A stretch of DNA of 64,000 nt from Heliocidaris erythrogramma (taxonomy: Eukaryota; Echinodermata; Echinoidea; Camarodonta; Echinometridae). The stretch spans positions 29,655,927-29,719,926 of the forward strand of contig CM046870.1 of the NCBI GenBank assembly GCA_025617745.1. Reading direction: 5' to 3'. The translations under genes were made by a program, and so were the position numbers. Of the stretch, positions 38,901 to 53,900 are shown in pieces. A model generated the notes under the pieces. The model saw only the letters and a list, made by a program, of their open reading frames with translations. It was not told the origin of the DNA and did no database searches. Each line of letters opens with the position of its first letter. Position 1 is the stretch's first letter.

Positions 38901-41900
38901 TTTTAAAAAGTAGAATGCATGCATGAGGACATCGAGTCCCGGGGCATGGGCCCAGCCATCGAGGGGTACTGGCATTATGGGGGGAGAGCTCCTGGGGAGC
39001 GTTTCATCAAGTGTCTTGTCAGTGATTTTTACCGACAAATTTGCTCTCAGCCAAGCAGATGCAAGGATTTCAGTAGCTTATAACAGTTATTGTAAATTGT
39101 CAGTGAAAGCAAGTTTCATGAAACGGGGCCCTGTTTTACTAGGTGGATGAATTGTGACTTACCACAGCCATCGATTCTTTTTTTTTTCCTCACCTTTTCT
39201 TTCTCTCTGTTTTCTCATTCTCTCATTTTTGTTTCTCTCATTTTTGCCCCTTCTGTTTAACGGGGGCATCTTCCCCCTCCCCCATCCTTTTAGGATGAAG
39301 ATCTTACCTTGCTGATATCCTGGCCATCTAATCTGATGTGACCACCTTGTACCTCATAGAACCTGAAGAGTAGTCTGATGATAGTACTCTTACCAGCTCC
39401 TGATGGACCCACCTACATCACACAAACACAAGAGGGTGGAGAACGATTATTTCGTCGCATCAGTGTAAAAAAGGGATAGCGCTCATTGACACTATACATG
39501 GGCGTTAACCCCTTCTTACACTGATGCGACGATTTGACACTACTCAACAAGGCAGTGGGCAATTTCAGGGCAATGGAATGACACCAATACACTACATCTA
39601 TTTCTCACAAATTTAAATTTGCTTATTGGAAATATAGAATTACTACTGGTAAACCAAGTAGTTTTAGTTAGAGAGATTTTATCTTTGATAGCTGCCATAT
39701 TTCATCTGTTATAATGATTATCTGTGGTAACGGAATAATGTAAGAAAGTCATTGTCACAGATAAGAATAAACTTGAGTTACTTACAATAGCAAGTACATG
39801 TCCTGGTTCAACAGTAAAGGATACATTTCGCAAAATAGGCTTCCTGCAAAAAAAAACGAGATAAACAAAAGAACATGAATACATGAAAACTATTGTGACA
39901 TAAAATACATATTTGAGGATGTAAAAAGAAAAGAATTGATTTTTTTTTCTTCTCCTTTTTTTAATAAGAACCTAAAATGCAGATGAAAGACATATCAGAG
40001 TCGACTTGCTCATGACAATAACAGATGCACATCCCATGACCATTGCACTCACCGCATTTCAACTGGTTGCAGGACACATGCTCATGTGACAATCGCTCCG
40101 GAGTCCATTGCCAAACTTCCAACCCTGGATCGACACTGCACCTAACTCTAACCCTAAACCTTGCCTAAAGTCCGATCGCAAACCTAACCCTAATCCTACA
40201 TATCTTTAACATAAAGCTAAGAGAAAATGTTGCTGGAGCAAATGTCGGTTCACCATGTTTTTCGATGCCAGAATACACCATCGTACTTACTGTTCATTGT
40301 AGTAGAAGGAGACGTTATCAAACTCCACTTTCCCTTTCCTCACAATGAGATTCTTCGCATCAGGATCATCTGTAATCTAGGGGATAGCAGACATAGGAAA
40401 GAAACATGAATAGGCCTTGGCATTGTTGCTTTTGACATTGCAAATACAGCCTATCTTGCTTGAATTCTATCACAAAGACACTGTGAGAAATCAAGGCAGC
40501 GTCACATGCAACAATCACAAGTGCAGGTTTGTTGACATCCCATTGACACGCATATTAATCTTATAATACATTTCAATGGGATACTGGCAAACGTAGAATA
40601 ATGATGGTTTTTTGAGATGCTGCTCAAAGCATTTTTAGAATTAAAAACAAATCAAGACAATTTGGAGATATCCTGACGATGAACAGAACACACTGTTCGA
40701 AATGCGTCGAGACAGATATACTCCTTTACAGAAAGATTACCGTAGTTCAGAAACTCTCTTTTAGAACTACTCTAAAGAGGAATACAAGCAGTTCTTTTCA
40801 GAACTACACTCTCCAAACTTCTGTGACCTGTTAAGAACTTTCCTGATCTTGATCACTCTTTCTTTCTTTCTCTTCTTTCCTCTTTTCATTCAATTCATTT
40901 ATGGTGTAAACACCGAAGACAAAAACATAAAGTAGTTTTGTGTAAGTTTTTAATTTAATTTCATTCCATCATCTCTTTCCTTTCCTTTCACTTTTCCAAA
41001 ATTCCTCTAAATACCCCATAAGTGGGTTATTTTTCACAAAAGAATATATCAACAGCCTTTTCACAGAGGCTCCCACATGGTGTTACTGAAAGCCTTCAAT
41101 TGTGAATCTAATTTTTTCATTTTCATATAGATTTAATCTGTAAACTAACCTCTTGTTTCTCTTCCAAAAGATCAATCATATTTTCCATATCGATGAAGGC
41201 CTGCTGTATCATTCTGAAAGTACAACATATAAAAGAATAATAGGTCATACCTTTTCAAAACAAAATCTATTCATATTTTTCCTTTAATTTTAATACTATA
41301 TGTAGCAAAAAAGTACCCTTACAATTAATATACACCAACTAAGATCTTTATTTTTCGAATGCCTAGAATTAAATTCAATGTCTGATTTTAATTGCTGAGA
41401 GCATATTCAGAAAACATTTCACAATAACTCCAACATAAAAGCCTTCAGAGGTAATTCTGATAGATCGTTATCAATTGTAAAGTTCGTCCTCTTAACATAG
41501 AGAGGATTACATGCTGAAAACAAGACCTTTGAACCCTGTGACCCCACACTGTGAACTTGATGCTTACCTGTAGTAGGTACCAAAGAAGTTGAGGGGGCTG
41601 TACAGCTGCATGATGTAGGATGAGAACAGTACGTAGTCCCCTGCCTGCGGTGGAAGACAATAATATGATATACTTGGATCAGGGCCCTGTTTCATAAAAC
41701 TTGTATCAATAACAAGTTGCAATAAATGTTATAAGCTACTGAAATCCTTGCATCTGATTGGCCGAAAGCAAATTTGTCATAGAAATATTGCAGTCGTTAC
41801 TGATAAGAAGTTTTATGAAACGGGGCCCAGGACTAACTCAGCACTAGGGATAGCCTAGACTCGGCAGAAAATTGAGGTAGAGTCAGCCAGAAGAGCTGAA

Positions 41901-44900
41901 TCAATGGAATTGTTGCATTCAATATGCAATTTCAAAGAATGATGTTCAAGTCCATTTGATAGTTATGTGGATACAAATCTGAAATCAAAATTCTGTCCAA
42001 ATATTAAGTGGAAATTTTCATTTTTCATGAAAAGTACAAAACTTATGACCGACCCTCTTTTATTTTTTGGCAAAAGGGGTGGAGGACCAGGGCTCTGTTT
42101 TATTTTAAAAGTGTGTTATTTGTAACACCTAAAAATGATTAGTGCAAGCTACTGATATCATGGTCCTTGATTGGCCGCGACCAAATTCATCATAGAATAG
42201 TAGCATTTGTTATTAATAACAAACTTGATGCATCAGGGTCCTGTAAAACATTCTCAAAGTAATATAGGATTTGAAGGTTTGCATGGTGAAGTTGTAATTC
42301 AGAAAAAAGGTTTGCGGTACAACCATGTGAGTTGAAATAACTCCACGTTCCGGTCAGAATGCTCTGGCCGTCGTCAGGAGAATAAGAAGAGCGAATAAAT
42401 CAGCAGAATTTATATATGAAGCGGTAGAAATTCTACACCTTCACAACTTGTTTGTAATGTTTAGGCAATTCACTTTTTAAAATGGATTTCATGTTTCTCT
42501 CCTCAATTTGTTCATTACCTTTGTTTTGTTGTTTCATTCATAACATTCATTATATTCATCATTAGGATACTAATTCTGATGTCATTATTTCACCCTTTTT
42601 TTTTTTTTTCCACATGTATGTTTTTAACCTTAATGTCTTTCCTCAACAGGATGACTTGTTTCTCCCCACAGATTATCTCCAACAGGATTTCATGTTTCTC
42701 TCCTCAATTTGTTCATTATCATTGTTTTTTCACCTTTCTCTCCACAGCCACACCTTCATTCATAACATTTATTTTATTTATTATTAGTATACTCATTCTG
42801 GTGTCAATATTTCACCTTTTTCCATATGTATGTTTTAACCTTAATTTCTTTCCTCAACAGGATGTCATGTTTCTCTCCACAGATTACCTACGGTCCTAAT
42901 CCCCCTTTTGTTTCCAGCTTATCCAGACGGTTAATTGGTTTCTTAGTTCTATTGTTCACTTGTTTTCAATGTTTTTTCAACGCAGGATTAGTTTGATGTT
43001 ACTTATCCTTTCAATGCAGGTACCTTGATGTTATTTATCCTTTCAATGCAGGTACTTTGATGTTACTGTTACTATTTCTTTCTATACTAATTCCGTGATG
43101 TTATTGTTTGCCTCCATTTTAAAAAGTGAATTGCCTAACATTACAAACAAGTTGTGAAGGTGTAGAATTTCTACCGCTTCATATATAAATTCTGCTGATT
43201 TATTCGCTCTTCTTATTCTCCTGACGACGGCCAGAGCATTCTGACCGGAACGTGGTGTTATTCCAACTCACATGGTTGTACCGCAAACCTTTTTTCTGAA
43301 TTCTCAAAGTACTAAACTTGGAGAGAAACTTACTGTGAGTTTTCCTTCATAGACGATATGGGCACAGAGCAGACATCCCACCATTAAACCTGCATTGATG
43401 ACAAGGTTCTGGGCAGAGTTCAGTAGTGATAGGGATGCTGTGGACTTCCATTCGCTCACCTGTATAATGATAATAGAGAGAAGGTTGAGTCCTGGGAAAG
43501 GTGACAAATAATTTGTGAGCTTTCTCATTCCTTTTTATGTCAGTTGGAAGAACATCATAGAAGAAATGGCCCTGAAAAAGGATTACTCTTCAAATGCCCT
43601 CATATTCGAAATCGGAAGAAAAGCTGGTCAGTGTTGCGACAAAAAAGTCATGCCACATGTGTGTACAGTCCCATAAACCCATTTCTGCGTGCAGTGCATG
43701 TGCTTTTCTGCGAGAGTGGGTCAATTTCTTATCATTTTGATGATTCCAAAAACCTCACAGTATGCATCAATTCTTATGTATCGGTAGACATGATGAACCT
43801 TTCCCAATTGCTTTTTTTTTTCACAATGGATTTGCATGACCAGAACTCAATTTATCTTTAAAAGGGACTGTGACCTAAAAAAAAAAAATTGTCTTCAGCT
43901 GGTATGTATGATATCAACCCTAACAATTTTTACACTGCATTCTCGGGGAATAGTTGGAAGTATGGAAAAAATTAAAATGTTATAAAAAACCCATGCACAG
44001 AATCCAAGTCGGACATGGGTTCTAAGTGTTTGCATGCGGGTATGGGTGCCTCTAGCAGTATAATCCCAAGTTGCTTTTCCCTTCATTTAAAGACTAATTA
44101 AACTTACAATTTCTCTTTACAAAAGTAATATTTGAAGCTAATGTTTTGAATCTGGTATACTGACATGGAACCCAAAACATTTAGAGAAAAATATGCAAGT
44201 ATCCTTCCTTGCCATCCACTATGTGAGTCAGAGTATAGACATGTTTGTGATGTGATCCTACATCGGATAGTGAATTTTCAAAGTCTACGAAGCGTAAAAA
44301 AACAACTAACCTGGTAGTCTGTGATGCATTCATCGTAATTGCCGACTTCAAACGACTCATTGTTGTAGTATTTAACCTAGAAAATAAGACAAAAACAACA
44401 AAATTCATACCCAATATTAAGGAAAAAATAAAATATAGAAATATAAATTGATATACGGTCCAATCTGTGACCATTGCAAATAAAAATTTTGAATTCCTTA
44501 CATGTAGCAAACTAGGACTAAAAACAAGGGCACTCCCAAAGGGGATGCTGTAAAACCAGAAAGTTTCATGCAGCGAAATAATAAAATCATAACTGAAACA
44601 AAGAATTATTGCAATTTGAAAAAATTTCGTGCTGCAAAATTGGCTGTCATAAACAATTTGCAAAAGTTGATGTCGCGAAAGTTTCTGGTTTTAGACTACC
44701 CCATTGTAATTTCAAAGTTTGAATTTTCCGACAAAAGCGAACACATTTGAAATTTTGATAACCTTTTTTTTTGTAGTTGTTGTTGCTAGTAGGAACATTT
44801 TAGACAAACTTATCACCAAATATGGTCTGACAGCCCGTCCCCACACCACCCCCCTCATTTACAATGTTCAAGTACCAGAGACAATAATAATAATATTAAT

Positions 44901-47900
44901 AATAGTACAGTTTATACTATATACTCCAAAAATGTATGAAATATACACTCGGACGAGACAAGCCAATTAATTAAGCCAAGCCAATAATTTACTTACAGTT
45001 TCAAAATTGAGCAAAGAGTCTATAGCTTTCTGTCTCATCTTGTTGTCTTTTAAGTTCATCTCCCGGCGAAATTTAGTCCTCCACTCAGTAACACCAACAG
45101 TGACGACTTGAAAACACAAGTCAAGACAAGATGATTAGTTCACAGATCAAGTTTGAGTTCATCTTCATTTCCACATTAAAGATAAAGTTTAGCTCCAGTC
45201 ATGTGAATACACGGTGTAAGAAATTGTCTGGAAGCAACTTTGAAAGATTCATTACGTAGTACAAAATTGGTAGATGCAGGGATGCCACTTAGAATTGATT
45301 TTAAAAAGTAAGAAAATCATCTAGAATGGGCCCCTTGTGTACATAAAAAGTGGTTTTCTATGGCGAAAAATATGTTGAAAGAGTAGGAATTCCTACTTTT
45401 GTCTGAAAAGTGGCATCCCTGTAGATGGTTTGGGAATCATCAATATGATAAGAAAAGGACTTTACATTGCTGAATGTCACATGCACCGCACATAGATATG
45501 TGTACATGGGGCTACACAAAGATATGTCATGAAGGTTTGATTCAACTTTTCAGCTATTTCTCACCATGTTTTAGAGAAATCCTTTTTAGGGTACATTTAT
45601 GCTCTGATATCCTTCCAAACTGACATGAAAAGAACGAGAAAGCTTACACATTATTGTTCAGCTTTACCAGAACTAGACCTTCTCTTTAATGATCATGAGT
45701 GTAGTTGATATAATATTTTCCACATTTACTTAAGAACATTCAGTGATAGGAAAGTTTTTTTATTCAGTAGGCAAAAATTGTATAATTTGGGCCACTTAAA
45801 TTCATAGTGATTCACCCATCCTACATCATAAAGCATCTTAGGAAATTCTACCACACAGAATCACATCTTTTGTATCCACAGGACAAAAGAGTAACTTCAA
45901 TAGGAGTGCTTCTGCTTTCTTGTGATTAATAAGAGAGCTAATCTACAATGACAACAAAAGGAACAGGATGTACTAGAAAATGATTAATAGCCTCAATGAA
46001 CAGCGCTAAAACCAAAACAAAGAAGTAATCTTGCATTGTGGTTCATATTATGCTCTGTCAATGGCTGTATGAATGGAAACACTTAACAACAGCTCACACA
46101 ATAACAGCATTCATAGAGTCCTATGGATTACAGAGATTGTTGAGCGCTTGTACAAGGACAAAAAAATGTGGTCATGACTGTTCCTTCCAGTTTTTTTGTT
46201 TTTAATTATCTAAAGGGAAGGTTGAGTTTTGGGAAGGGTAAAGAATAATTTGAGAGCTTTCTCATTCTTTTTATGTTAGTTTGGAAGATTATCATTGTAG
46301 AGATGTCCACTGAAAAGGATTGCTCTTCAAATGCTCTCACATTCAAAATATGACATCTGTGTGTAGTCCCATATACACATTTCTGTGTGCAGTGCATGTA
46401 ACTCTCAGCAAGATTGAGTCAATTTCTTATCATTTTGGTGATTCCAACACCTTACAGCATACACTAATTCTTATGTGCTATATAATCAACCTTTCCCAAT
46501 TACTTTGAGACAGTTTCTTTCACAATTCAATATCATGACCATAATTCAACTTTATCTTTAAATTACTATACATGTATATGAGAATATTCCGGTCCCCCAT
46601 TGTATCTATCAAGAAATAGTTAAACCAAAGGTTTCTACAATATCAAAGAAGAAATTCATTAAAGATAAAGTTCAGTTCTGATCATGGGATTACAATGTGA
46701 TAGAAACTGTCTCAAAGCAATTGGGAGAGGTTGATCATGTCTATAAATGAATTGGTGTACACTCCAAGGTTTTGGAATCATCAAAATGATAAGAAATTGA
46801 CCTAATCTCGCTGAAAAGCACATGAACTGCACGCACATGTGGCATGAATGTACGGTCCAAACATTTCAGCTATTTCTTGTCATATTTTGAATATGAGGTC
46901 ATATGAGGAGCAATTCTTTTCAGGTGACATTTCTTCTATGATGTTCTTCCAAACTCACATAAAAGGAATGAGAAAGCTCACAAATTATTTGTCATCTTTG
47001 CCAGAACTCACCATTCCCTTTAACAACAGCTCACACAATAACAGCATACATAGCATCCTACGCGGATTAAAGAGATTGTTGAGAACTCGTACAAGGACAA
47101 AAAAATGTGGTCATGACTGTTCCTTCCAGTTTTTATTTCTTATTTAAATATTTAAATTACTATTTCTGAGAATATTCCTCTCCCACATTGTATCCATCAA
47201 GAGATAGTTAAACCAAAGGTTTCTACAATATTAACCCAAAAAAGGTCAGTATGCAACTGCACTGGAAACTCTATACCAAGGACCTTGGGACCATGAAAAC
47301 TACCTTTTTATATCAGCAATCTTATCACGGACGGAAAACCCAAAAACATAATGCCTCCGGCACCACCTTCAGAGGGCGGAGGCATAAAAAAAAACTTTAT
47401 AATGCTCAATGCAATCTTCATCTGGGCCTATTGTTTCTGCTGATAACCATCAGTGGCAAGCTCACTCCTGTATCAATTGCCATCCGTGGCATGCTAATAA
47501 AGACGCAAATTATTAATCGTGGCAAAGGAGGAGTTGAAGAAGTTCCAAACTGATAAAACGTTAAGTAACATGACAAATTTGCTTAGCTTTGTTTGAATAT
47601 TCAGTATTCATAGAATAACTTACTGATATAAAGGGTCATGGCCACAAAGACGATGAGACCGAACCAGGCATTGAAAGCAGTGATGAAGTAGACCACAGCT
47701 ATGACGATATCAGCGATCGTTGGGAAGATGTTGAACACAATGTAGCTGTAGGGAAGAAATATATATTTACATTAAATTCAAAAGTTGAGTGAATTAATTT
47801 ATATTTTAACCTCTGAATGTGTTGCCAATTTAAGGATTTTAGAGCTTATTCTTGTTTTAAAATCCTGGCATCAAACGAAATATGGTCATGAAACAAAACT

Positions 47901-50900
47901 GGACATAGTGCGTGCAGAATTTTCTGCTCTTTCTACTCATGCATCTAGTATATTTTTTAGAGCTCTGAATCAAAAGTTATTAGGCCAAACCACAAAATGT
48001 GGTAAATTTTCTCGAATGGGTTTTTAAATAACCCTAACCATAACCCTAAACCCAACCTATAACCCAATCCCAAGCCTAACTCTAATCCTTGTCAAATTAA
48101 AGCCCAGAGCAATTTTCAGATCACTAAGTGCTCATGAACAAGAAGGAAAAAAATTGTAGCATTTCTAAAGATACATTAGAGTCAGTCACTATATGAAGTT
48201 CAATCATACCCATAATATGTTCCAGAGATACATGTACATAGTTTATCATGGGTTTTCTACCACAGAACAATTGTAGTACAAGTGAATTAATTTATATTTG
48301 ACCCGACTACTAAAAAAAACAAGCATAATTTTACATTTGTACAATGTAGATAGGCAACAAGAGAAACTAAGGCTGTAAGGCCTATCAGAGGGCCTTGGTA
48401 ATTGAGAATTCTAGGGCTCGACAATAAATAAAACCATTTAGCTGCTAGAGGGCATCAACAGATATTTATCAAATGCTTGCTTTTGATTGGTGGATGCAAG
48501 CTGCTGGAGCAACTGTGGGTTCAGCTTCTGGTTGTTGTTGTCGAATGGGTATCAAGGGGACAAGACAAAGACTAGCTGAAATGAACATTTTCCACAATAT
48601 TTTCCACTCTGGGTATCGTATCAGGCTTCTTTCCTTGCAGTATTCAGTAGTCAACGGTTAACCCATAGACTACGGGAACCGGGTAGCTCCTGTATTAAGC
48701 CTATGAGAGTTGAAGAATTCAGTAGTCAACGGGTTAACCCATATATTACGGGAACCGGGTGGCTCCTGTATGAAGCATATGAGAGTTAAAGAATTCAGTA
48801 GTCAACGGGCTAATAGGATAATCTTATCAGTTTGTCCCTTTCTCCACGAGGAATTTCCATAAGATACCTGAGTAAACTGTTGATACTTGTCGTTCCTCTG
48901 TCCATCATTCTTAGAACTTCGCCAGTCTTCCTGTTCAGATGCCAACGTAATGACAAACTGGAAAAAAAGAAGAACGGTTAATAACCACTGCCCAACGATC
49001 TACATAACAATGAAATCACGACAAGAGCTCTGTTGTATGACACATGCTCCGGCGACTATTACCCCGCTGTCAATTACCTATTCCAACCGAATTCCTAACT
49101 TCAACCCTGGAACAAACGCTTTAACCCTTTCAGGACAGGAATTATTTAAGGGCTAAATTGATCACATGTTGTTCTTCAAATTGGCAACAATAATATTTTT
49201 CTTTTAATGCTACATGGTTCTAATAAGGTGTAATCTCTTTGAAAACAATCAACATGGTTGGGAATTTTGTCAAAGTTTGAAACATTGCCAATTTTGATAA
49301 TAAATAATGATTTTTAACCTCTCAAAGTGTTGCCAATTTAAGGATTTTAGAGCTTATTCTTGTTTTAAAAATTCCTGGCATCAAACGAAATATGGTCATG
49401 AAACAAAACTGGACATAGTGTGTGCAGAATTTTCTGCTCTTTCTACTCATGCATCTAGTATATTTTTTAGAGCTCTGAATCAAAAGTTATTAGGCCAAAC
49501 TGCAAAATGTGGTAAATTGTCTCGAATGGGTTTTTAAATAACCCTAACCCTAAGCCTAATCCTTGTCAAATTAAAGCCCAGAGCAATTTTCAGATCACTA
49601 AGTGCTCATGAACAAGAAGGAACAAATTTGTAGCATTTCTAAAGATACATTAGAATCAGTCACAATATGAATTTCAATCATACCCACAATATGTTCCAGA
49701 GATACATAGTTTATCATGCGCTTTCTACCATAGAACAATTGTAGCACAAATGTGTTTTAATTTTCTCTACTGATATACAAATGCTTGACACCCAAAAAAT
49801 TTCACCAGAGACCCCTAATCCCTGTATACGGTTATTGCCTGGACAGAACCTAAGAGGTTCTTTGCAATTAATCCTCATAAATTCCAATTCTAGACCTACT
49901 TCTTCTTTCTTTTTTCCGTCACCATATTTTATCTTGTAAATTTTCTGTGTATTTGTATTTATGTATTTAAATGTATATATTGTATCTTTTTATGGAATTA
50001 TGAAATAAATTTCAAGTCGAATTTGAACTTGAACTTGAACTTGAACTAAAATGTCAAGATGTCAAAGGGCAATCCAACCTTGGTAATAAGATGATTAGTG
50101 TGAAAGCAGAAAAATAAGAAAAACAGAATGGTGAAAGTTTGAAAGAAATCGGACAAGGACTAAGAAATTGATGGATGTTTGAAAAATGAGATCACTACAT
50201 CTATCGACTTATGTGTAACATCAACTTTTTTTAAAATCCGGACTGAAGCGGCCTCGAAGCCGCCTCCATCCCAGTCCACCTCTGGATGTGGTGTGAGGCC
50301 GGCCTCACGCCGGACTCAGTCCCGCAATCAGTATGTGTAACACCAAAGTGGACTCGGCGCCGGCTTTTAAGCGGAAGTTACGTAACCCGTAAGAGCTGTG
50401 CATGCGCGGACCGTTCACGATGTCGATGAGATAGTACAGCACCTGCAGTGCGAGTGTGCGAACCGCGCGAAAATTTTTACATGGAGTGCGCCCCAACGTC
50501 AGCTCGTGAAAAGGCGACGTGAAGCCGGCCTATGTGTAGACACAAAATTGCGGGCCCGAGGTATGTGTAACAGGGGTTTTAATGGTCTCGAGGCGGCTTC
50601 AAATTGCAGGTGTGAAGCCGGCTCCGCATTTGTAACAGGGGGCAAAGAAGCACAATAAAGCACTTTGGCAAGTCACTTGTAACTTATCATGCGCCACATA
50701 AAAAGCCTTTTTTTTATTATCATTATAGAAAGATAATTAAAAGCTGTTTTCTCACTGGCGTAAATGTAGCAAGAGACGGACAATGATGCCTTTGGAACTT
50801 GAAAATGAACTTGAACTAGAATTTGACTTTGAACTCAAACTAAAATGTCAAGATGTTAATGATTAATTGAATTCAATTACTCGGACGAAGACGCACAATA

Positions 50901-53900
50901 AAGCACTTTGGTCAGTCCCTTGTAACTTATCATGAGGTACATAAAACAATTTTTCTATCATCATTATAAAATATAATTCAAAGCTGGTTTCTCACTGGTG
51001 TAAATGCTGGAAGAGACGGACCATGATGCCTTTGGTGGTATACTGCTGCACTCGAATCCAGAGGAGAGATCGTAAGTTACTCAGTAGACCCAAACTACCT
51101 GTAGAGGAGAGCAGCAGAACAGACATATGCATAACCTACTCAATATGCATGGAATCTGGATTATGCAATGATTGCACAATTACTACAACTACTGCTGCAA
51201 CGACAACTACTGCTGCAACGACAACTACTACTGCAACGACAACTACTACTGCAACGACAACTACAACTACTGTACAGTCTAATTAATATGTAGTCAACTC
51301 GATCATCATTTCTTTTATGGTGGTTCTGGACACTGCTTCAGCTTCCCCAATAAGCCAGTTCAGGGTTAGCGCATGGTACAAATGACCCCAAATATCCACA
51401 GATATTTTAGACATGGAGGGTCCCTTTATGTGCACTTCAGAAAAATAACTCTGGGAGTGATAGAGGTGCCTCATGAATAGCTTTTGTTTCCCCCTTTAAA
51501 AAGAATACTTCCACCTGGATATCATGGAATGCACCATTAGTGCATAATTGAATAATGATTACATGACATTCATGAGCACATATCGAATATTAGTGTCAGT
51601 GGGTTTTAGAATTTGGTACAGATGACCTTTATCTGCTCATGCTCAGATTGCATCTCCGAAGTGGCTTATTAGCAGCTGTGTGTAATGGTCTAATGTGCGA
51701 GAGAGCAAATATTTTTCTTTTAGTGCTACAAGGTTCTAATAAGATGCAATGTCCTTGAATACAATATACATGGTTATACTTTGTCGAAAAGTTGAAAAAG
51801 TGGACAATTTTGATTTAAAAAAAAAACAATGATTTTGAACCTCTCAATGTGTTGCCAAATTGGCAACAAAATATTTTATTTTAGTGCTACAGGGATCTAA
51901 TAAGATGCAATGTCCTTGAAAACAATATACATGGTTATACTTTGTTGAAAAGTTGAAAAAGTGGAAAAGAAAAACAATGATTTTGAACCTCTCAATGTGT
52001 TGCCAATTTAAAGATCTTAAAGTTTGTTTTTTATTAATTCCTGGCATCAAATGCAATATGGTCATGCAACTAAAATGGACAGAATGTGTTCAGAAATATT
52101 TGCTCTTTCTGTTCATGCATCTGGTATATTTTTAGGGCTCTGAATCAAAAGTACTTGAGCCAAACCACAAAATGTGGAGTGATGTCGCGAAAGGGCTAAT
52201 ATGAAGTTGAAGTAAGGGATAATTCATATACATTACCAAAGCCTCCACCCTGCAACAGCTTGCAACCGACGTAGAACAAAATGTACTTGACAGGAAATGT
52301 TGGAGGATCTGACAGCGCATCCACTGAGTTTCAAAGACACAGAGAAATTAGTACTAATCATGTTGATTTCCTATTTTTTTAACCTAGTGACTTGGCTACA
52401 AGTCACTAGGCAGTCATGCAAAAGGTCTGGGGCCTGTAACATAAAGAGATACAATCAATCTTATGATCAATTGTAACTCTTCAGTACATGGTTTGCCATA
52501 GACTTAAGATTGATAGCAATCGTAAGATTGATTTATCTCTTTATGTAACAGGCCCCTGATATCATTACGATTGGCGGCCGATCACGCCTTTTCTCCAGGG
52601 GATAATAATAACCTGCAATTTCAACATAATAATAATTTACTTAACAATTTAGGACTTCAGTCAGGAAAACTGGATGTCTTTGATCTTCATTTCTAATCTT
52701 AAACAATTTTCCTCAAAACTAGATATGGTCGAGTGATTAGGAGCTCCATGGCCATGTTCTTACCTATGTTCTTATTGAGGACAGGAACGAAGACATTAAT
52801 CACACGTCCAGCGACCAGGATAAGCAGACAGAAGAGAACCCTGAGCTGCATCAAGCAGTTCCCTTTAGGCCAGACATAGGGCCAGACGATGCGCACTTTG
52901 GTCATAGCGTTGGCCCATGTGGACGGGTTTTCTGGCCCATCCTGGGGTATCTCATTGGTCTATTGTAAGAGAACATTAACACAATTTGAACAGGCTTCTC
53001 AGCACGCAACTTGGTAAACCACAACAACAAATGAATGAAAGCCAAGTGGGGTATGAAAATAATGTTCACTTTTCAAAACTTTCAGTAACACATACGGTCA
53101 CCTCTGTGAAGAGGCTGTTAAGTTTTTCAATCGTAAAAGAGGACCCCTCCCTCTACAAAAATACAAATACAAGTACATCATTTAACAGTCTTTATGCAAC
53201 CACAACCTCACAAGGGTTACAGAAGCTGTCAATTGTGCATAGTCTCACCCCATGGAAAACAAATGAGAACATCCATTCAAAGAAAGTTGTTGAACAACAT
53301 GGATTATTTCCTAGCAAGAAGACATGTATCCTCTTAAGTCTTTTTTCCATATATTATTACATACCATAAGGGGTCTTTCCCAAAGCATGACATGGAATAT
53401 TTGGGATGCAAATTCATATAAAAGATTTGAAACTTACCAGCTCCCTACCCTCCTCATTGATGACAAGCATGTAGCTCTTCCTTGGCAGTCCTGGTGCTCG
53501 GAGACCAAGGACAAACAGACAAAATGTGAGGATGTATCGCGCTACCCACAAGCCAAACATGGACTGGTGGAACTCTGTCTCAAGCTTCCACCAGTAGTGG
53601 GGGCTTCCCCACGACACAAAAGCCAGGTTCTCGTTCAGGAAAGCCAGGGACCAGAAGAGGAGTAAAATGAACCCATGACCGCGTACTCGGCTGGCGAGGA
53701 ACTTTGTACGTTCAATAGCGACGACAAACATGGAGACGATGTAGGAAGCAATGTAGAAGCACGTGCCGAGTTCGATGTCACCGCTGAGAGGCTCATGGAG
53801 GACAGCGTACATGACGATGCGGAGGATGTACTGAGTTACCATGGCGATGGTGAGGAAGATTTGGAGGCGGAACCAAAAAGGGTTTGTTCGAAATCTTTGC

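Noticed and set aside
48028-48085. Possible interstitial telomere (CCCTAA-like) here and at 40138-40200
   Set aside because: Short and degenerate, and the 48028 tract is part of repeat family B; no evidence of a chromosome-end fusion.
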